Shown: in pieces, positions 19,699-28,850 of the stretch
How positions within the stretch are numbered: the stretch's first letter is position 1
How the letters are laid out: each line of letters starts with the position of its first letter
NCBI GenBank assembly: GCA_017524615.1
Contig: JAFXVJ010000001.1
Coordinates: 62,001-126,000, forward strand
Source: Clostridia bacterium
GTDB taxonomy: Bacteria > Bacillota > Clostridia > Christensenellales > Aristaeellaceae
DNA: 64,000 nt
Direction of reading: 5' to 3'
The notes under the pieces: model-generated
The model's database searches: none
What the model was told of the DNA's origin: nothing
What the model saw: only the letters and a program-made list of their open reading frames with translations
Made by a program: the position numbers and the translations under genes

Positions 19699-19707
19699 TG
19701 TTATGAT
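19699..19707 (+). promoter_or_regulatory. Hydrogenase operon promoter (extended -10)
   Basis: TGT precedes TATGAT (19702-19707), an extended -10. No convincing -35 lies 17 bases upstream. Start would be near 19714, giving a leader of about 80 bases before the first gene. Confidence 0.5.
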
Positions 19708-19792
19708 ATATAACGGTGTATATCAGGGGAGATATGCCATGCCTCAGGGGTGACCCCCCTACCGACACAATTAAAGGAGGTCTTAATCCGTC

Positions 19793-20275
19793 ATGCCGGA
19801 CATGAAAGACAAGTACGAACAGCTTCAGCAGGTCATTGATCAGCTGAAGAACCAGCCCGGCGCGCTGATGCCCGTGCTGCAAAAGGCACAGGGGATCTTT
19901 GGCTGCGTGCCCATGGATGTGCAAAAGATCATCGCAGATGGTCTGGGCGTCACGCTGAGCGAAGTCTACGGCGTCGCCACCTTCTACTCCCAATTCCGTC
20001 TGGAGCCCAACGGCAAATACACCATCAGCGTGTGCCTGGGCACTGCCTGCTACGTGAAGGGCAGCCAGAAGGTGCTGGATCGGCTGAGTGAAGAATTGAA
20101 CACCCCCGTGGGTAAAACCTCTCCGGACGGCTTGTTCACCCTGAACGCCACCCGGTGCCTGGGCGCCTGCGGCCTGGCCCCCGTCATGACCATCAACGAT
20201 GAGGTGTACGGCCGCCTGGTGCCGGACGACATTCCCGGCATCCTGGCTAAGTATAAGGAAAAGGAACAGGCATAA
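19793..20275 (+). CDS. NADH-dependent [FeFe]-hydrogenase NuoE-like subunit (HydC/HndA type)
   Basis: The 160-residue protein is a NuoE-fold thioredoxin-like [2Fe-2S] subunit. The four cluster cysteines lie in CLGTACYVKG and CLGACG, in the usual order. The N-terminal helical part (LPVLQKAQGIFG-like, here MPVLQKAQGIFGCVP) and VYGVATFYSQF are family hallmarks. It transfers electrons between the flavin subunit and the rest of the complex. GGAGGTC precedes the ATG. It is the first gene of a five-gene operon ending in the catalytic hydrogenase. Confidence 0.93.
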   Translation: MPDMKDKYEQLQQVIDQLKNQPGALMPVLQKAQGIFGCVPMDVQKIIADGLGVTLSEVYGVATFYSQFRLEPNGKYTISVCLGTACYVKGSQKVLDRLSEELNTPVGKTSPDGLFTLNATRCLGACGLAPVMTINDEVYGRLVPDDIPGILAKYKEKEQA

Positions 20276-20278
20276 ATC

Positions 20279-20833
20279 ATGCGCGATCTGTCCCTGCACA
20301 TCCTGGATCTGATGCAAAACAGTATCCGGGCAAAAGCCAGCGTGATTTCCCTGTCGGTGCTGCTGAGTGAGGATGGCATTCTTTCCATTACCATAGAGGA
20401 TGACGGTACGGGCATGAGTGAGGAATTGCTCTCCCGGGTGCTTTCCCCCTTCGCCACCACCCGCACCACCCGCAAGGTGGGCCTGGGCATTCCCATGATG
20501 GCGGAAAACTGCCGCCTGACGGGCGGTGACTTGCGCATCGAGAGCGAATTGGGCAAGGGAACGCGGCTCATCGCCACGCTCCATACATCGTCGATCGACT
20601 GCCTGCCCCTGGGTGATCTGCCGGGCACCATGACCACGCTGATCACCACCAATCCGGAATCACCGGAATTCACGCTTCACTGCGCTTCTCCCAAGGGGGA
20701 AATGCAGTTCGACACCCGGGAGGTCCGCGCCGCGCTGCAGGGCGTACCGCTCAATGAACCGGAAATTGCCGCATGGATGATGGAATCCCTGCGGGAAGAA
20801 ATAGAACCGATCTTTGGAGGTGTGATCCTATGA
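20279..20833 (+). CDS. GHKL-type ATP-binding protein in hydrogenase operon
   Basis: The 184-residue protein is a bare histidine-kinase-type ATPase domain: N-box DLMQNSIRA, G1 box DDGTGM, and a G2 box (KVGLGIPMM) with GKGTRL after it. There is no dimerisation/phospho-accepting His domain and no sensor. It could act like RsbW-type anti-factor kinases or act on the hydrogenase itself; both are inference. I recall similar ATPases in hydrogenase operons of other Clostridia. It starts 3 bases after the previous stop and overlaps the next gene by ATGA. Confidence 0.8.
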   Translation: MRDLSLHILDLMQNSIRAKASVISLSVLLSEDGILSITIEDDGTGMSEELLSRVLSPFATTRTTRKVGLGIPMMAENCRLTGGDLRIESELGKGTRLIATLHTSSIDCLPLGDLPGTMTTLITTNPESPEFTLHCASPKGEMQFDTREVRAALQGVPLNEPEIAAWMMESLREEIEPIFGGVIL

Positions 20834-21204
20834 AATCCTTGGCTGAACTGGAAGCCATCCGTCAAAAGACCCTCAACCGCATCAACCTGCGCCAGGAAAA
20901 AGAAGGCGAAGTCACCCGCGTGGTGATCGGTATGGCCACCTGCGGCATCGCCGCCGGCGCCCGTCCCGTGATGCTGGCCTTCATGGATGAAATCAGCAAG
21001 CGCAATCTGAGCCACGTCACCGTCTCCCAGACCGGCTGCATCGGCATGTGCCGCCTGGAGCCCATGGTGGATGTGATCGTGCCCGGTCAGGAAAAAGTGA
21101 CCTACGTGCACATGACTCCCGAAAAGGTTGGCCGCGTGGTGGCAGAGCATATTGTGAACGGCCGTCCCGTGGAAGAATACACCATCGGCGCCGCTGAAAA
21201 GTGA
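20830..21204 (+). CDS. Thioredoxin-like (2Fe-2S) ferredoxin (HndB-like)
   Basis: The 124-residue protein has one thioredoxin-like ferredoxin fold. Cluster cysteines lie in ATCGIAAGA and QTGCIGMC, fewer than in NuoE. HndB-like proteins accompany NADP- or NAD-linked [FeFe] hydrogenases and are thought to carry electrons within the complex. The ATG overlaps the preceding stop (ATGA), indicating translational coupling. The longer in-frame extension upstream lies within the ATPase gene and is rejected. Confidence 0.88.
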   Translation: MKSLAELEAIRQKTLNRINLRQEKEGEVTRVVIGMATCGIAAGARPVMLAFMDEISKRNLSHVTVSQTGCIGMCRLEPMVDVIVPGQEKVTYVHMTPEKVGRVVAEHIVNGRPVEEYTIGAAEK

Positions 21205-21242
21205 TCCCGCTGTAGAAGAGAATGAGGTAGGAGGAATTATCA

Positions 21243-23042
21243 ATGGATATCTATCGCGCTCACGTACTCTGCTGCGGCGGCACGGGCTGTTCTTCGTCCG
21301 GCTCCGCCCAGCTGATCCAGCGCTTTGAAGAAAAAATCAAGGAAAACGGCCTGGACAAGGAAGTCAAGGTCATCCGCACCGGCTGCTTCGGCCTGTGCGA
21401 AGCCGGCCCCGTGGTCATCGTCTATCCCGAAGGCACCTTCTACTCCCGGGTGAAGGTGGAGGATGTGGATGAGATCGTTTCCGAGCATCTGCTCAAGGGC
21501 CGCAAGGTGCAGCACCTGGTGTATTCCGATCATGCCACGCATGAGCAGAACGCCAACAAGGCCCTGGCCGACATCAATTTCTATAAGCATCAGCACCGCA
21601 TCGCGCTGCGCAACTGCGGCGTGATCGACCCCGAAAACATCGATGAATATCTGGCCTTTGACGGCTACAAGGCCCTGGAAAAGGCCCTGACCACCATGAC
21701 CCGGGAGCAGGTCATTGAGGAAATCCTCAAGTCCGGCCTGCGCGGCCGCGGCGGCGGCGGCTTCCCCACCGGCCTCAAGTGGAAGTTCGCGGCTGCCTCC
21801 CAGGCGGATCAGAAGTATGTGGCCTGCAACGCTGACGAGGGCGACCCCGGCGCGTTCATGGACCGCTCCGTGCTGGAAGGCGATCCCCATGCCGTACTGG
21901 AAGCCATGGCCATCGCCGGCTATGCCATCGGCGCCTCGGAGGGCTATATCTACGTCCGCGCCGAGTATCCCATCGCCGTGAAGCGGCTTGAAATCGCCAT
22001 CGGCCAGGCCCGCGATTACGGCCTGCTGGGCAAAAACATTTTTGAGACCGGCTTTGACTTCGATATTCAGATCCGTCTGGGCGCCGGCGCCTTCGTCTGC
22101 GGCGAAGAAACGGCCCTGATGCGTTCCATCGAAGGCAAGCGCGGCGAGCCCACGCCCCGTCCTCCCTTCCCCGCCGTAAAAGGCCTGTTCGCGAAGCCCA
22201 CCATGCTCAACAACGTGGAAACTTACGCCAACGTGGCCCAGATCATCCTGAACGGCGCCGATTGGTTCGCCGCGATGGGTACCGAAAAGAGCAAGGGCAC
22301 CAAGGTGTTCGCGCTGGGCGGCAAGATCAACAACACCGGCCTGGTGGAAGTGCCCATGGGCACGCCGCTTCGCACCATCATCTACGATATCGGCGGCGGC
22401 ATCCCTAACGGCAAAAAGTTCAAGGCCGTGCAGACCGGCGGCCCCTCCGGCGGCTGCCTGCCCGCGGAACTGCTGGATACGCCCGTGGATTACGATAACC
22501 TGATCGCTGCCGGCTCCATGATGGGCTCCGGCGGTATGATCGTCATGGACGAGGACAACTGCATGGTGGACATCGCCCGCTTCTTCCTGGATTTCACCGT
22601 GGATGAAAGCTGCGGCAAGTGCGCCCCCTGCCGCATCGGCACCCGCCGGATGCTGGAGATCCTGGAGCGCATCGTCAACGGCAAGGGTGAAGAAGGCGAC
22701 ATCGAAAAGCTGGAAAACCTGGCCAAGACCATCAAGGCCACCGCGCTGTGCGGCCTGGGCCAGACCGCGCCCAACCCCGTCCTGTCCACCATCAAATTCT
22801 TCCGTCATGAGTATGAGGCCCATATCCGGGATAAGAAGTGCCCCGCGCATCACTGCCAGGCCCTGCTGAACTATGTGATCGATCCTGAAAAGTGCCGCGG
22901 CTGCACCGCCTGCGCTCGGGTCTGCCCCGGCGGCGCCATCTCCGGCACCGTGAAGCAGCCTCATTCCATTGATCCCGCCAAGTGTCTCAAGTGCGGCGCC
23001 TGCATGGAGAAATGCCGCTTCGGCGCCATTTCCAAAGTGTGA
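21243..23042 (+). CDS. hydB: [FeFe]-hydrogenase NuoF-like flavoprotein subunit (HydB/HndC type)
   Basis: The 599-residue protein has an N-terminal thioredoxin-like [2Fe-2S] domain (about 1-95), the NuoF FMN/NADH-binding domain (GRGGGGFPTG near residue 168, then CNADEGDPG), a 4Fe-4S motif (ESCGKCAPCRIGT near 455) and two C-terminal 4Fe-4S ferredoxin motifs (CRGCTACARVCP and CLKCGACMEKC, about 545-595). In HydABC enzymes this subunit oxidises or reduces NAD(H) and may bifurcate electrons between NADH and ferredoxin. AGGAGG precedes the ATG. Length and domain order match characterised HydB proteins. Confidence 0.95.
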   Translation: MDIYRAHVLCCGGTGCSSSGSAQLIQRFEEKIKENGLDKEVKVIRTGCFGLCEAGPVVIVYPEGTFYSRVKVEDVDEIVSEHLLKGRKVQHLVYSDHATHEQNANKALADINFYKHQHRIALRNCGVIDPENIDEYLAFDGYKALEKALTTMTREQVIEEILKSGLRGRGGGGFPTGLKWKFAAASQADQKYVACNADEGDPGAFMDRSVLEGDPHAVLEAMAIAGYAIGASEGYIYVRAEYPIAVKRLEIAIGQARDYGLLGKNIFETGFDFDIQIRLGAGAFVCGEETALMRSIEGKRGEPTPRPPFPAVKGLFAKPTMLNNVETYANVAQIILNGADWFAAMGTEKSKGTKVFALGGKINNTGLVEVPMGTPLRTIIYDIGGGIPNGKKFKAVQTGGPSGGCLPAELLDTPVDYDNLIAAGSMMGSGGMIVMDEDNCMVDIARFFLDFTVDESCGKCAPCRIGTRRMLEILERIVNGKGEEGDIEKLENLAKTIKATALCGLGQTAPNPVLSTIKFFRHEYEAHIRDKKCPAHHCQALLNYVIDPEKCRGCTACARVCPGGAISGTVKQPHSIDPAKCLKCGACMEKCRFGAISKV

Positions 23043-23065
23043 TTCTGGCAAGGAGGAAAAGAGAA

Positions 23066-24814
23066 ATGGAACAGATGATCAACCTTACGATTGATAATGT
23101 CAAGATTTCCGTCCCTGCCGGCACCACCGTTCTGGAGGCCGCCAAGCAGGCCGGCATCAACATCCCCACCCTGTGCTATCTGAAGGATATCAACGCCATC
23201 GGCGCCTGCCGCATGTGCGTGGTCAACGCCGGTGGACGGGCCCTGCAGGCTGCCTGCGTGCTGCCCGTCACAGAAGGCATGAACGTAAAGACCAACACCC
23301 CCGAGATCCGGGAATACCGCCGCAATCTGCTGGAATTGGTGCTGTCCGCGCATGAGCAAAAGTGCCTTTCCTGCATTCGCTCCACCAACTGTGAGCTGCA
23401 GAACCTGTGCCGGGAGCTGGGCGTGGAAAACGGCGATAAATACGCCGGTAAGCAGAACCATTACGACATCGACGATGTCAGCCCCTCGATCGTTCGCGAC
23501 AACAACAAGTGCATCCTGTGCCGCCGCTGTGTGGCCGTGTGCTCCAAGGTGCAGAACGTGGGCGTCATCGGCGCTGTGAACCGCGGCTTCGCCACCGCCA
23601 TCGAATCCCCCTGGAACCTGAAACTCAGCGACATGCCCTGCATCAACTGCGGCCAGTGCATCACTGCCTGCCCCGTGGGCGCGCTGTATGAGAAGGATGA
23701 AACCAAGAAGGTCTGGGGCCTGCTGGCCGACCCCGCCAAGCACGTGGTGGTGCAGCCCGCTCCCGCCGTCCGCGCCGCGCTGGGCGAAGAATTCGGCCTG
23801 CCCATGGGCACTTCCGTGACCGGCAAGCTGGCCGCCGCCCTGCGCCGTATGGGATTTGACAAGGTGTTTGACACCGACTTCGGCGCTGACCTGACCATCA
23901 TGGAAGAGGCCACCGAGCTGGTGCACCGGGTGAAGGAGGGCGGCGTGCTGCCCATGATCACCTCCTGCTCCCCCGGCTGGATCAAGTTCTGCGAAACCTA
24001 CTATCCGGACTTCATCCCCAACCTGTCCACCTGCAAATCTCCTCATGAGATGCTGGGCGCTATCATCAAGAGCTACTACGCCGAAAAGGCCGGCATCGAT
24101 CCCAAGGATATCGCCACCGTGTCCGTCATGCCCTGCACCGCCAAGAAGTTCGAAGCGGACCGGGAAGAGCTGGCCGGCACCGGCTATCCGGACGTGGACG
24201 CCGTCATCACCACCCGCGAACTGGCCCGCATGATCAAGGAAGCCGGCATTGACTTTGTCAACCTGCCCGATGAGGACTTTGATCCCCTGTGCGGCGAATC
24301 AACCGGCGCGGCCGTCATCTTCGGCGCCACCGGCGGCGTGATGGAAGCGGCCCTGCGTACCGCCTATGAAGTCATCACCGGCAAGACGCTGGAAGACGTG
24401 AACTTCCATGCCGTCCGCGGCATCGAAGGCATCAAGGAAGCCACCGTGCAGGTGGGCGACCTGCCCGTCAGCGTGGCCGTGGCCCATTCTACCGGCGCCG
24501 CTTCCAAGCTGCTGGATATGGTGCGTTCCGGAGAAAAGAACTACACCTTCATCGAGGTCATGGCGTGCCCCGGCGGCTGCGTCACCGGCGGCGGTCAGCC
24601 CATCGTGTCGAGCCAGGATAAGATGACCTGCGATCCGCGCGTGCTGCGCGCCAAGGCGCTGTATGGCGAGGACGAAGGCAAGCCCAAGCGCAAGAGCCAT
24701 GAGAATGAAGAGCTCAAGAAGCTCTATGCGGATTACCTGGGTGAGCCCAACGGCCATCTGGCTCACAAGCTGCTGCATACCCACTATCAGAAGCGGGAAA
24801 AATACACAAAGTAA
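23066..24814 (+). CDS. hydA: [FeFe]-hydrogenase catalytic subunit (HydA/HndD type)
   Basis: The 582-residue protein produces or consumes hydrogen. An N-terminal plant-type [2Fe-2S] domain (Cys near 37-64) is followed by a His/Cys-ligated 4Fe-4S motif, two 4Fe-4S motifs (CILCRRCVAVC, CINCGQCITACP), then the H-cluster: L1 TSCSPGW near 299, L2 MPCTAKKFE near 355 and L3 MACPGGCVTGGGQP near 498. A small-subunit-like tail (to residue 582) ends it. I start at MEQMINLTID (AAGGAGGAAAAG just upstream). Maturases HydEFG are not in this window. Confidence 0.97.
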   Translation: MEQMINLTIDNVKISVPAGTTVLEAAKQAGINIPTLCYLKDINAIGACRMCVVNAGGRALQAACVLPVTEGMNVKTNTPEIREYRRNLLELVLSAHEQKCLSCIRSTNCELQNLCRELGVENGDKYAGKQNHYDIDDVSPSIVRDNNKCILCRRCVAVCSKVQNVGVIGAVNRGFATAIESPWNLKLSDMPCINCGQCITACPVGALYEKDETKKVWGLLADPAKHVVVQPAPAVRAALGEEFGLPMGTSVTGKLAAALRRMGFDKVFDTDFGADLTIMEEATELVHRVKEGGVLPMITSCSPGWIKFCETYYPDFIPNLSTCKSPHEMLGAIIKSYYAEKAGIDPKDIATVSVMPCTAKKFEADREELAGTGYPDVDAVITTRELARMIKEAGIDFVNLPDEDFDPLCGESTGAAVIFGATGGVMEAALRTAYEVITGKTLEDVNFHAVRGIEGIKEATVQVGDLPVSVAVAHSTGAASKLLDMVRSGEKNYTFIEVMACPGGCVTGGGQPIVSSQDKMTCDPRVLRAKALYGEDEGKPKRKSHENEELKKLYADYLGEPNGHLAHKLLHTHYQKREKYTK

Positions 24815-24829
24815 TCCATTTATCACGAT

Positions 24830-24876
24830 CCGCGGGGGAAGCGCATGAATCACAGCGCCTCCCCCGCGCTTTTTCT
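24830..24876 (+). terminator. Hydrogenase operon terminator
   Basis: CGCGGGGG and CCCCCGCG, each extended by AGCGC and GCGCCT, form a long stem followed by CTTTTTCT. Confidence 0.9.
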
Positions 24877-24917
24877 GATCCGTCTTTCGGCAAGACACAT
24901 CGGGAGGGCCGTCCATC

Positions 24918-27434
24918 ATGCGCTGCAAACGCTTTGTTTCTTTTCTGCTGATCATTTTTCTTTTGGTCCCGCTGCTGCCATGGGCGGCGAACGGTGAACC
25001 GTCCGGGAAGAGGCTCACCCTCATGGTATACATGACCGGCAGCGATCTGGAGAGCGTCTTTGGCGCCGCCACCAGTGACATCCACGAAATGCGGACCTCC
25101 GGGTTCGACAGCAGCCAGATCAACGTGGTCGTGATGACCGGCGGTTCGCAGCAATGGAGCATGGCGATGGACGCCGGGCAGACCGTGATTCTGGAATTGC
25201 GCGGCAAAAGGATGCGCATGCTGGACAGCCGGCCGGCGCTGAATATGGGCGACGCCGACACGCTGTCCGGTTTTCTGCATTTCTGCGTGGAGCAGTTCCC
25301 CGCCGAGGAATATGCCCTGATCCTGTGGGATCACGGCGGCGGCCCCATGGAGGGCGTGTGCTACGACCAGATATTCGGCATGGATCAGCTGACCCTGCGG
25401 GAATTGAAAACCGCACTGGAGAACAGCCCCTTCAGCCGTGACAATCCCCTGGCCTGGATCGGCTTTGACGCATGCATGATGGCCTCCGTGGAAACAGCCC
25501 TCTGCTGCGGGGATTACAGCCGCTGCATGATTGCCAGCCAGGAAACCGAGCCCTCCACCGGCTGGGATTATTCCTTTCTCCGCTTTGCAGGCGATGATGT
25601 GAGTGGTATCGGCATAGGCCGGCATATCATTGACGCATACATGGCCGCCTCCGATTCCCTGAAGCCCATGACCCTGTCCTGCGTCGACCTGGAAAAGATG
25701 CCGTCCGTGATCCAGGCCATGGATTTCCTGTTTTCCGATTTGGCCGATCTTCTTTCGGCGCAAAGCTTTTCCGATCTTTCCAATTACCGTCGGGACGCCA
25801 AGGCCTTTGGACAAATCGCCACGCTGTCGGATTATGATCTGGTGGACCTGTGGCACCTGACGGAATTGTACGGGGCGTCGGAAAAAGCGGACATCCTCAA
25901 TCGGGCCGTTCATCTGCGCGATGCGCTGGAGCAGGCCATTGTGTACAACGGCAGCAACCAGGAAAACGCCCACGGTCTTTCTGTGTACGCGCCTTATACC
26001 AACAAAAACGGCTTCACAGCCAAATGGCTGAACGAATACCGTGGTATGGCCGCCCAACGCAGCGGCGTGAACGGATATCTGACTTACATGGACCGATTTG
26101 CGCGTTACTGGCTGGGAGAACAACTGGCGGATTGGCGCAGCCTGGATTGCAGCGTCCTCCCGTTTGACAGCGGCGTGCAGCCGCTGCAAATGACCCTGAC
26201 ACAGGATCAGCTGGATCATTTCGCCTATGCTCAGGTGCTTATTCTGCGCGAGCGGGGCGTGGATGACAGTTACCTGAAAATCTTTGAATCCCCCCTGCTG
26301 ACTCCCGAAGGGAATGTCCTGCACTATGATTACAATTTCAGCGCGCTGTACGCTGTGGATCAAAACGGAAAGCCGCAGACCGATTCCCTTCCCTTCTTCA
26401 TCCGGGACGGGCATTATTTCCTCTATGCCAGTTTTGAAAGCATGTCTATCATGGAAGCCGCGATCCGAGAATTGACAGATACCTGTACGCAGGAATACAG
26501 ATTCATCAACAGTTTTCTCTGCTTTTACCAAAGCCCGGAAACCGGTAAATTCGAAAAAGTGAACACGATCCTTGTGCCCTCTGATGACATGATTGCTCAG
26601 ACGGGCCTGGCCATAGGCAAATACGATTTCGATTTTGACACGGAATCCTGGCACTGCCTGCGTTTTGACGGATTTATCTATCCCTGCACGCCCATCCGAA
26701 ACGCGGATGGCCAGCTGCTTCCCTTTGATCAGTGGTCTGAAATCACCGTTGCCAATACTGAAGGGTATCTTCTGGATCCGGAAGGGAATATCATCAAATT
26801 CAGCGATGCTGTTTCTCAATATTCCTTGGAAGAACTGCTGGAGCGTGGATTCCTTCATTTCGGGGAAGTGGATCAGCGTAAGCCCTGGGAATTGGCTCTT
26901 CTGCCCCTGCAGCTCAGTGGGGATCAGCTGTATGCGCAGTTTGTCGTCACGGATACCCAGGGCTTCCAGAGCGCAGGAGAGCTGATTCCCCTGCATAACG
27001 CCCATCTCATTTCCACCACGCCCATTGAACAGGTGGTATTTGAGCAAAAGGGAGACGATCCCATACGCATTACGCTCAACAAGATCGACGTGATCGACGC
27101 CGCGCTGGGTGGTGTGAATCTCTATTTCACGGTCGAGAACGAATGCTATATGGATATGACGCTGTATCTGGACGTCCTGATGCTGAACGATGAAGAACTG
27201 GATTCGAAGCGAGTTGACACCCACATCAAATTTGCAGCCAATTCCGTCAAAAAAGACGTGATCCACATCGGCGCAAAAGACCTCCCTGCCATGGAGGATC
27301 CGATCCTGCACAGTCTTTCGTTTTTCCCGCGGATGGTCGAATACCCCGAATACGATCCGATCGTGTTTGTGGGGCTGCATCAGGAGCTTAACGTGGATAT
27401 CGACCTGTCTCCCCTATTGTGTCCAAATGAATAG
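24918..27434 (+). CDS. Secreted clostripain-family cysteine protease (peptidase C11)
   Basis: A signal peptide (residues 1-25, ending AANGE) precedes a C11 catalytic domain. The catalytic His lies in ILWDHGGGP (His139) and Cys in GFDACMMAS (Cys186), the clostripain dyad. The remaining 600 residues are unlike clostripain itself and carry beta-rich, Asp-rich domains, possibly for adhesion or substrate binding. Clostripain cleaves after Arg; specificity here is unknown. GGGAGG precedes the start. It ends in a TAG stop, followed by a terminator. At 838 residues it is much longer than the C11 core. Confidence 0.87.
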   Translation: MRCKRFVSFLLIIFLLVPLLPWAANGEPSGKRLTLMVYMTGSDLESVFGAATSDIHEMRTSGFDSSQINVVVMTGGSQQWSMAMDAGQTVILELRGKRMRMLDSRPALNMGDADTLSGFLHFCVEQFPAEEYALILWDHGGGPMEGVCYDQIFGMDQLTLRELKTALENSPFSRDNPLAWIGFDACMMASVETALCCGDYSRCMIASQETEPSTGWDYSFLRFAGDDVSGIGIGRHIIDAYMAASDSLKPMTLSCVDLEKMPSVIQAMDFLFSDLADLLSAQSFSDLSNYRRDAKAFGQIATLSDYDLVDLWHLTELYGASEKADILNRAVHLRDALEQAIVYNGSNQENAHGLSVYAPYTNKNGFTAKWLNEYRGMAAQRSGVNGYLTYMDRFARYWLGEQLADWRSLDCSVLPFDSGVQPLQMTLTQDQLDHFAYAQVLILRERGVDDSYLKIFESPLLTPEGNVLHYDYNFSALYAVDQNGKPQTDSLPFFIRDGHYFLYASFESMSIMEAAIRELTDTCTQEYRFINSFLCFYQSPETGKFEKVNTILVPSDDMIAQTGLAIGKYDFDFDTESWHCLRFDGFIYPCTPIRNADGQLLPFDQWSEITVANTEGYLLDPEGNIIKFSDAVSQYSLEELLERGFLHFGEVDQRKPWELALLPLQLSGDQLYAQFVVTDTQGFQSAGELIPLHNAHLISTTPIEQVVFEQKGDDPIRITLNKIDVIDAALGGVNLYFTVENECYMDMTLYLDVLMLNDEELDSKRVDTHIKFAANSVKKDVIHIGAKDLPAMEDPILHSLSFFPRMVEYPEYDPIVFVGLHQELNVDIDLSPLLCPNE

Positions 27435-27447
27435 CCAAAACATGAAA

Positions 27448-27490
27448 ATACCTCCATGCCGGAAGCAATCTCGGCATGGGGTATGTTTTT
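27448..27490 (+). terminator. Terminator after the clostripain-family gene
   Basis: ATACCTCCATGCCG pairs with CGGCATGGGGTAT (one G-T pair), followed by GTTTTT. Confidence 0.85.
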
Positions 27491-27514
27491 ATACTGCCGC
27501 GCTGTGCAGGCGGA

Positions 27515-28381
27515 TCATTCCTCGCAGAAGGGGCAGGGCGCAATGAAGCGCATCCTTTCCCCTGTGACAGGGTGGGTGAATTCCAATGAATAGGCGTGCA
27601 GCATCAGCCGGTCCGCATCAGGCATATGTTTATGCCCGTACAGCGCGTCCCCCAGCACCGGATGGCCGATGGATGCCATGTGCACGCGGATCTGGTGGGT
27701 ACGGCCCGTGATGATGTGCACGTCCAGCAGCGTCCGATCCGGATCCTCCCGGAGAACGCGCCATTCTGTTTTGGCCCAGCGTCCGTCCGGCTCCACGGCC
27801 ATCTTTTTTCGGTCCGTTTTGCTGCGTCCGATGGGCTTTTCGATGACGCCGCTTTCCTCCTTCATTCTGCCGTACACCAGCGCCCGATAATGCTTTTCGA
27901 TTCTGCGCTCGGACAGCTGCGCGCTCAGTGCGGCGTGTGTATGGTCGTCCTTGGCAACCAGCATCACGCCGCTGGTGTCCTTATCCAGTCGGTGCACGAT
28001 GCCGGGCCGCATCTCGCCTCCAATGCCGCTGAGGCTGTCCAGATGGAACAGCAGCGCGTTGACCAGGGTGCCATCGCCGTTCCCTGCCGCCGGATGCACC
28101 ACCATACCGCAGGGCTTCACCACCACGGCCAAATGCGCATCCTGATACAGGATTTCCAGGGGCAGATCCTGCGCCTGAGCCTGGGCGGGCCGGGTTTCCG
28201 GTTCATCGAGCGCAACGGCCGCACCGGGGCGGACCTTGCAGGATGGCTTGTCCTCCGTTTTCCGGTCCACAGTCACCCTGCCCTCCCGGATCAGCGCCGC
28301 AGCCCGGCTGCGGCTGAGGAGGCCGTCCCGGGACAAAAGCACGTCCAGCCGCTCCCCATCCCCCGTAAACTCCCGGATCAT
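27515..28381 (-). CDS. RluA/RluD-family rRNA pseudouridine synthase
   Basis: The 288-residue enzyme has an N-terminal S4 RNA-binding domain (about 8-65, RLDVLLSRDGLLSRSRAAALIREGRV) and a RluA-type catalytic domain with GIVHRLDKDTSGVMLVAK, holding the catalytic Asp near residue 131. RluD modifies 23S rRNA helix 69. The ATG overlaps the lspA stop as ATGA, and GGAGAAAG precedes it; the longer frame reads through lspA's end and is rejected. The lspA-rluD order is common in Bacillota. Confidence 0.93.
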   Translation of the reverse strand: MIREFTGDGERLDVLLSRDGLLSRSRAAALIREGRVTVDRKTEDKPSCKVRPGAAVALDEPETRPAQAQAQDLPLEILYQDAHLAVVVKPCGMVVHPAAGNGDGTLVNALLFHLDSLSGIGGEMRPGIVHRLDKDTSGVMLVAKDDHTHAALSAQLSERRIEKHYRALVYGRMKEESGVIEKPIGRSKTDRKKMAVEPDGRWAKTEWRVLREDPDRTLLDVHIITGRTHQIRVHMASIGHPVLGDALYGHKHMPDADRLMLHAYSLEFTHPVTGERMRFIAPCPFCEE

Positions 28382-28830
28382 TCGTTCTTTCTCCATTCCT
28401 TGGGCAGCAGGATCACGCTGATGCCGCACATCACCGCGCCCAGCACCACGCCGATATCCGCCACGTTGAACACGTAAAAATCCATGAATTGCAGATCAAA
28501 CATATCCCGCACATAGCCCATCGCGAGCCGGTCCACCATGTTTCCCAGGGCGCCGCCCGCCATCATGGATACCGCCGCCGCGGCCAGCCCCTGCGGCTTC
28601 AGGCTCACCAGCAGCCATGCGCATACCCCTATCAGCAGGACGGATATCCCCAGGATGCCCACGGCCCGGCCCTGAAGCATGCCCATGGCCATGCCGGAAT
28701 TGTGCGCCGATCGGATTGCCACCACGCCTGGGATCAGCGGGCGTTCCATGCCCTCCGTCGCCAGCTTCACCGCCTGATCCACCAGCGCCACCGTCAGCCC
28801 CGGCACCAGCCACATTGCCCATTTTTTCAT
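28378..28830 (-). CDS. lspA: Lipoprotein signal peptidase (signal peptidase II)
   Basis: The 150-residue membrane protein has four hydrophobic segments and the two catalytic Asp motifs, GNMVDRLAMGYVRDMFD and FNVADI. It removes the signal peptide from prolipoproteins after lipid attachment. The first motif VDQAVKL near residue 17 is also typical. It sits between the DUF5665 gene and rluD, with which it is coupled (ATGA). Confidence 0.95.
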   Translation of the reverse strand: MKKWAMWLVPGLTVALVDQAVKLATEGMERPLIPGVVAIRSAHNSGMAMGMLQGRAVGILGISVLLIGVCAWLLVSLKPQGLAAAAVSMMAGGALGNMVDRLAMGYVRDMFDLQFMDFYVFNVADIGVVLGAVMCGISVILLPKEWRKNE

Positions 28831-28850
28831 GCGTTCTTGTTCCCTTATCT

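Larger units (their letters stand above)
19359..19792. other. Divergent intergenic region upstream of the hydrogenase operon
   Basis: This gap holds the leftward MATE promoter and the rightward hydrogenase promoter. Between them (about 19440-19690) I see no gene; the sequence becomes T- and A-rich towards the right. Downstream of the hydrogenase -10, GATATA and TATATC (19705-19724) form a short inverted repeat that could bind a regulator. Confidence 0.5.

Noticed and set aside
21240..23051. 603-residue open frame opposite hydB
   Set aside because: Shadow of the conserved HydB gene, Gly/His/Ala-rich with no recognisable motif.
24714..27380. 888-residue open frame opposite the clostripain gene
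   Set aside because: The forward gene has a signal peptide, catalytic dyad, promoter-side terminator and ribosome site; the reverse frame is low-complexity His/Gly/Gln-rich sequence typical of antisense shadows.
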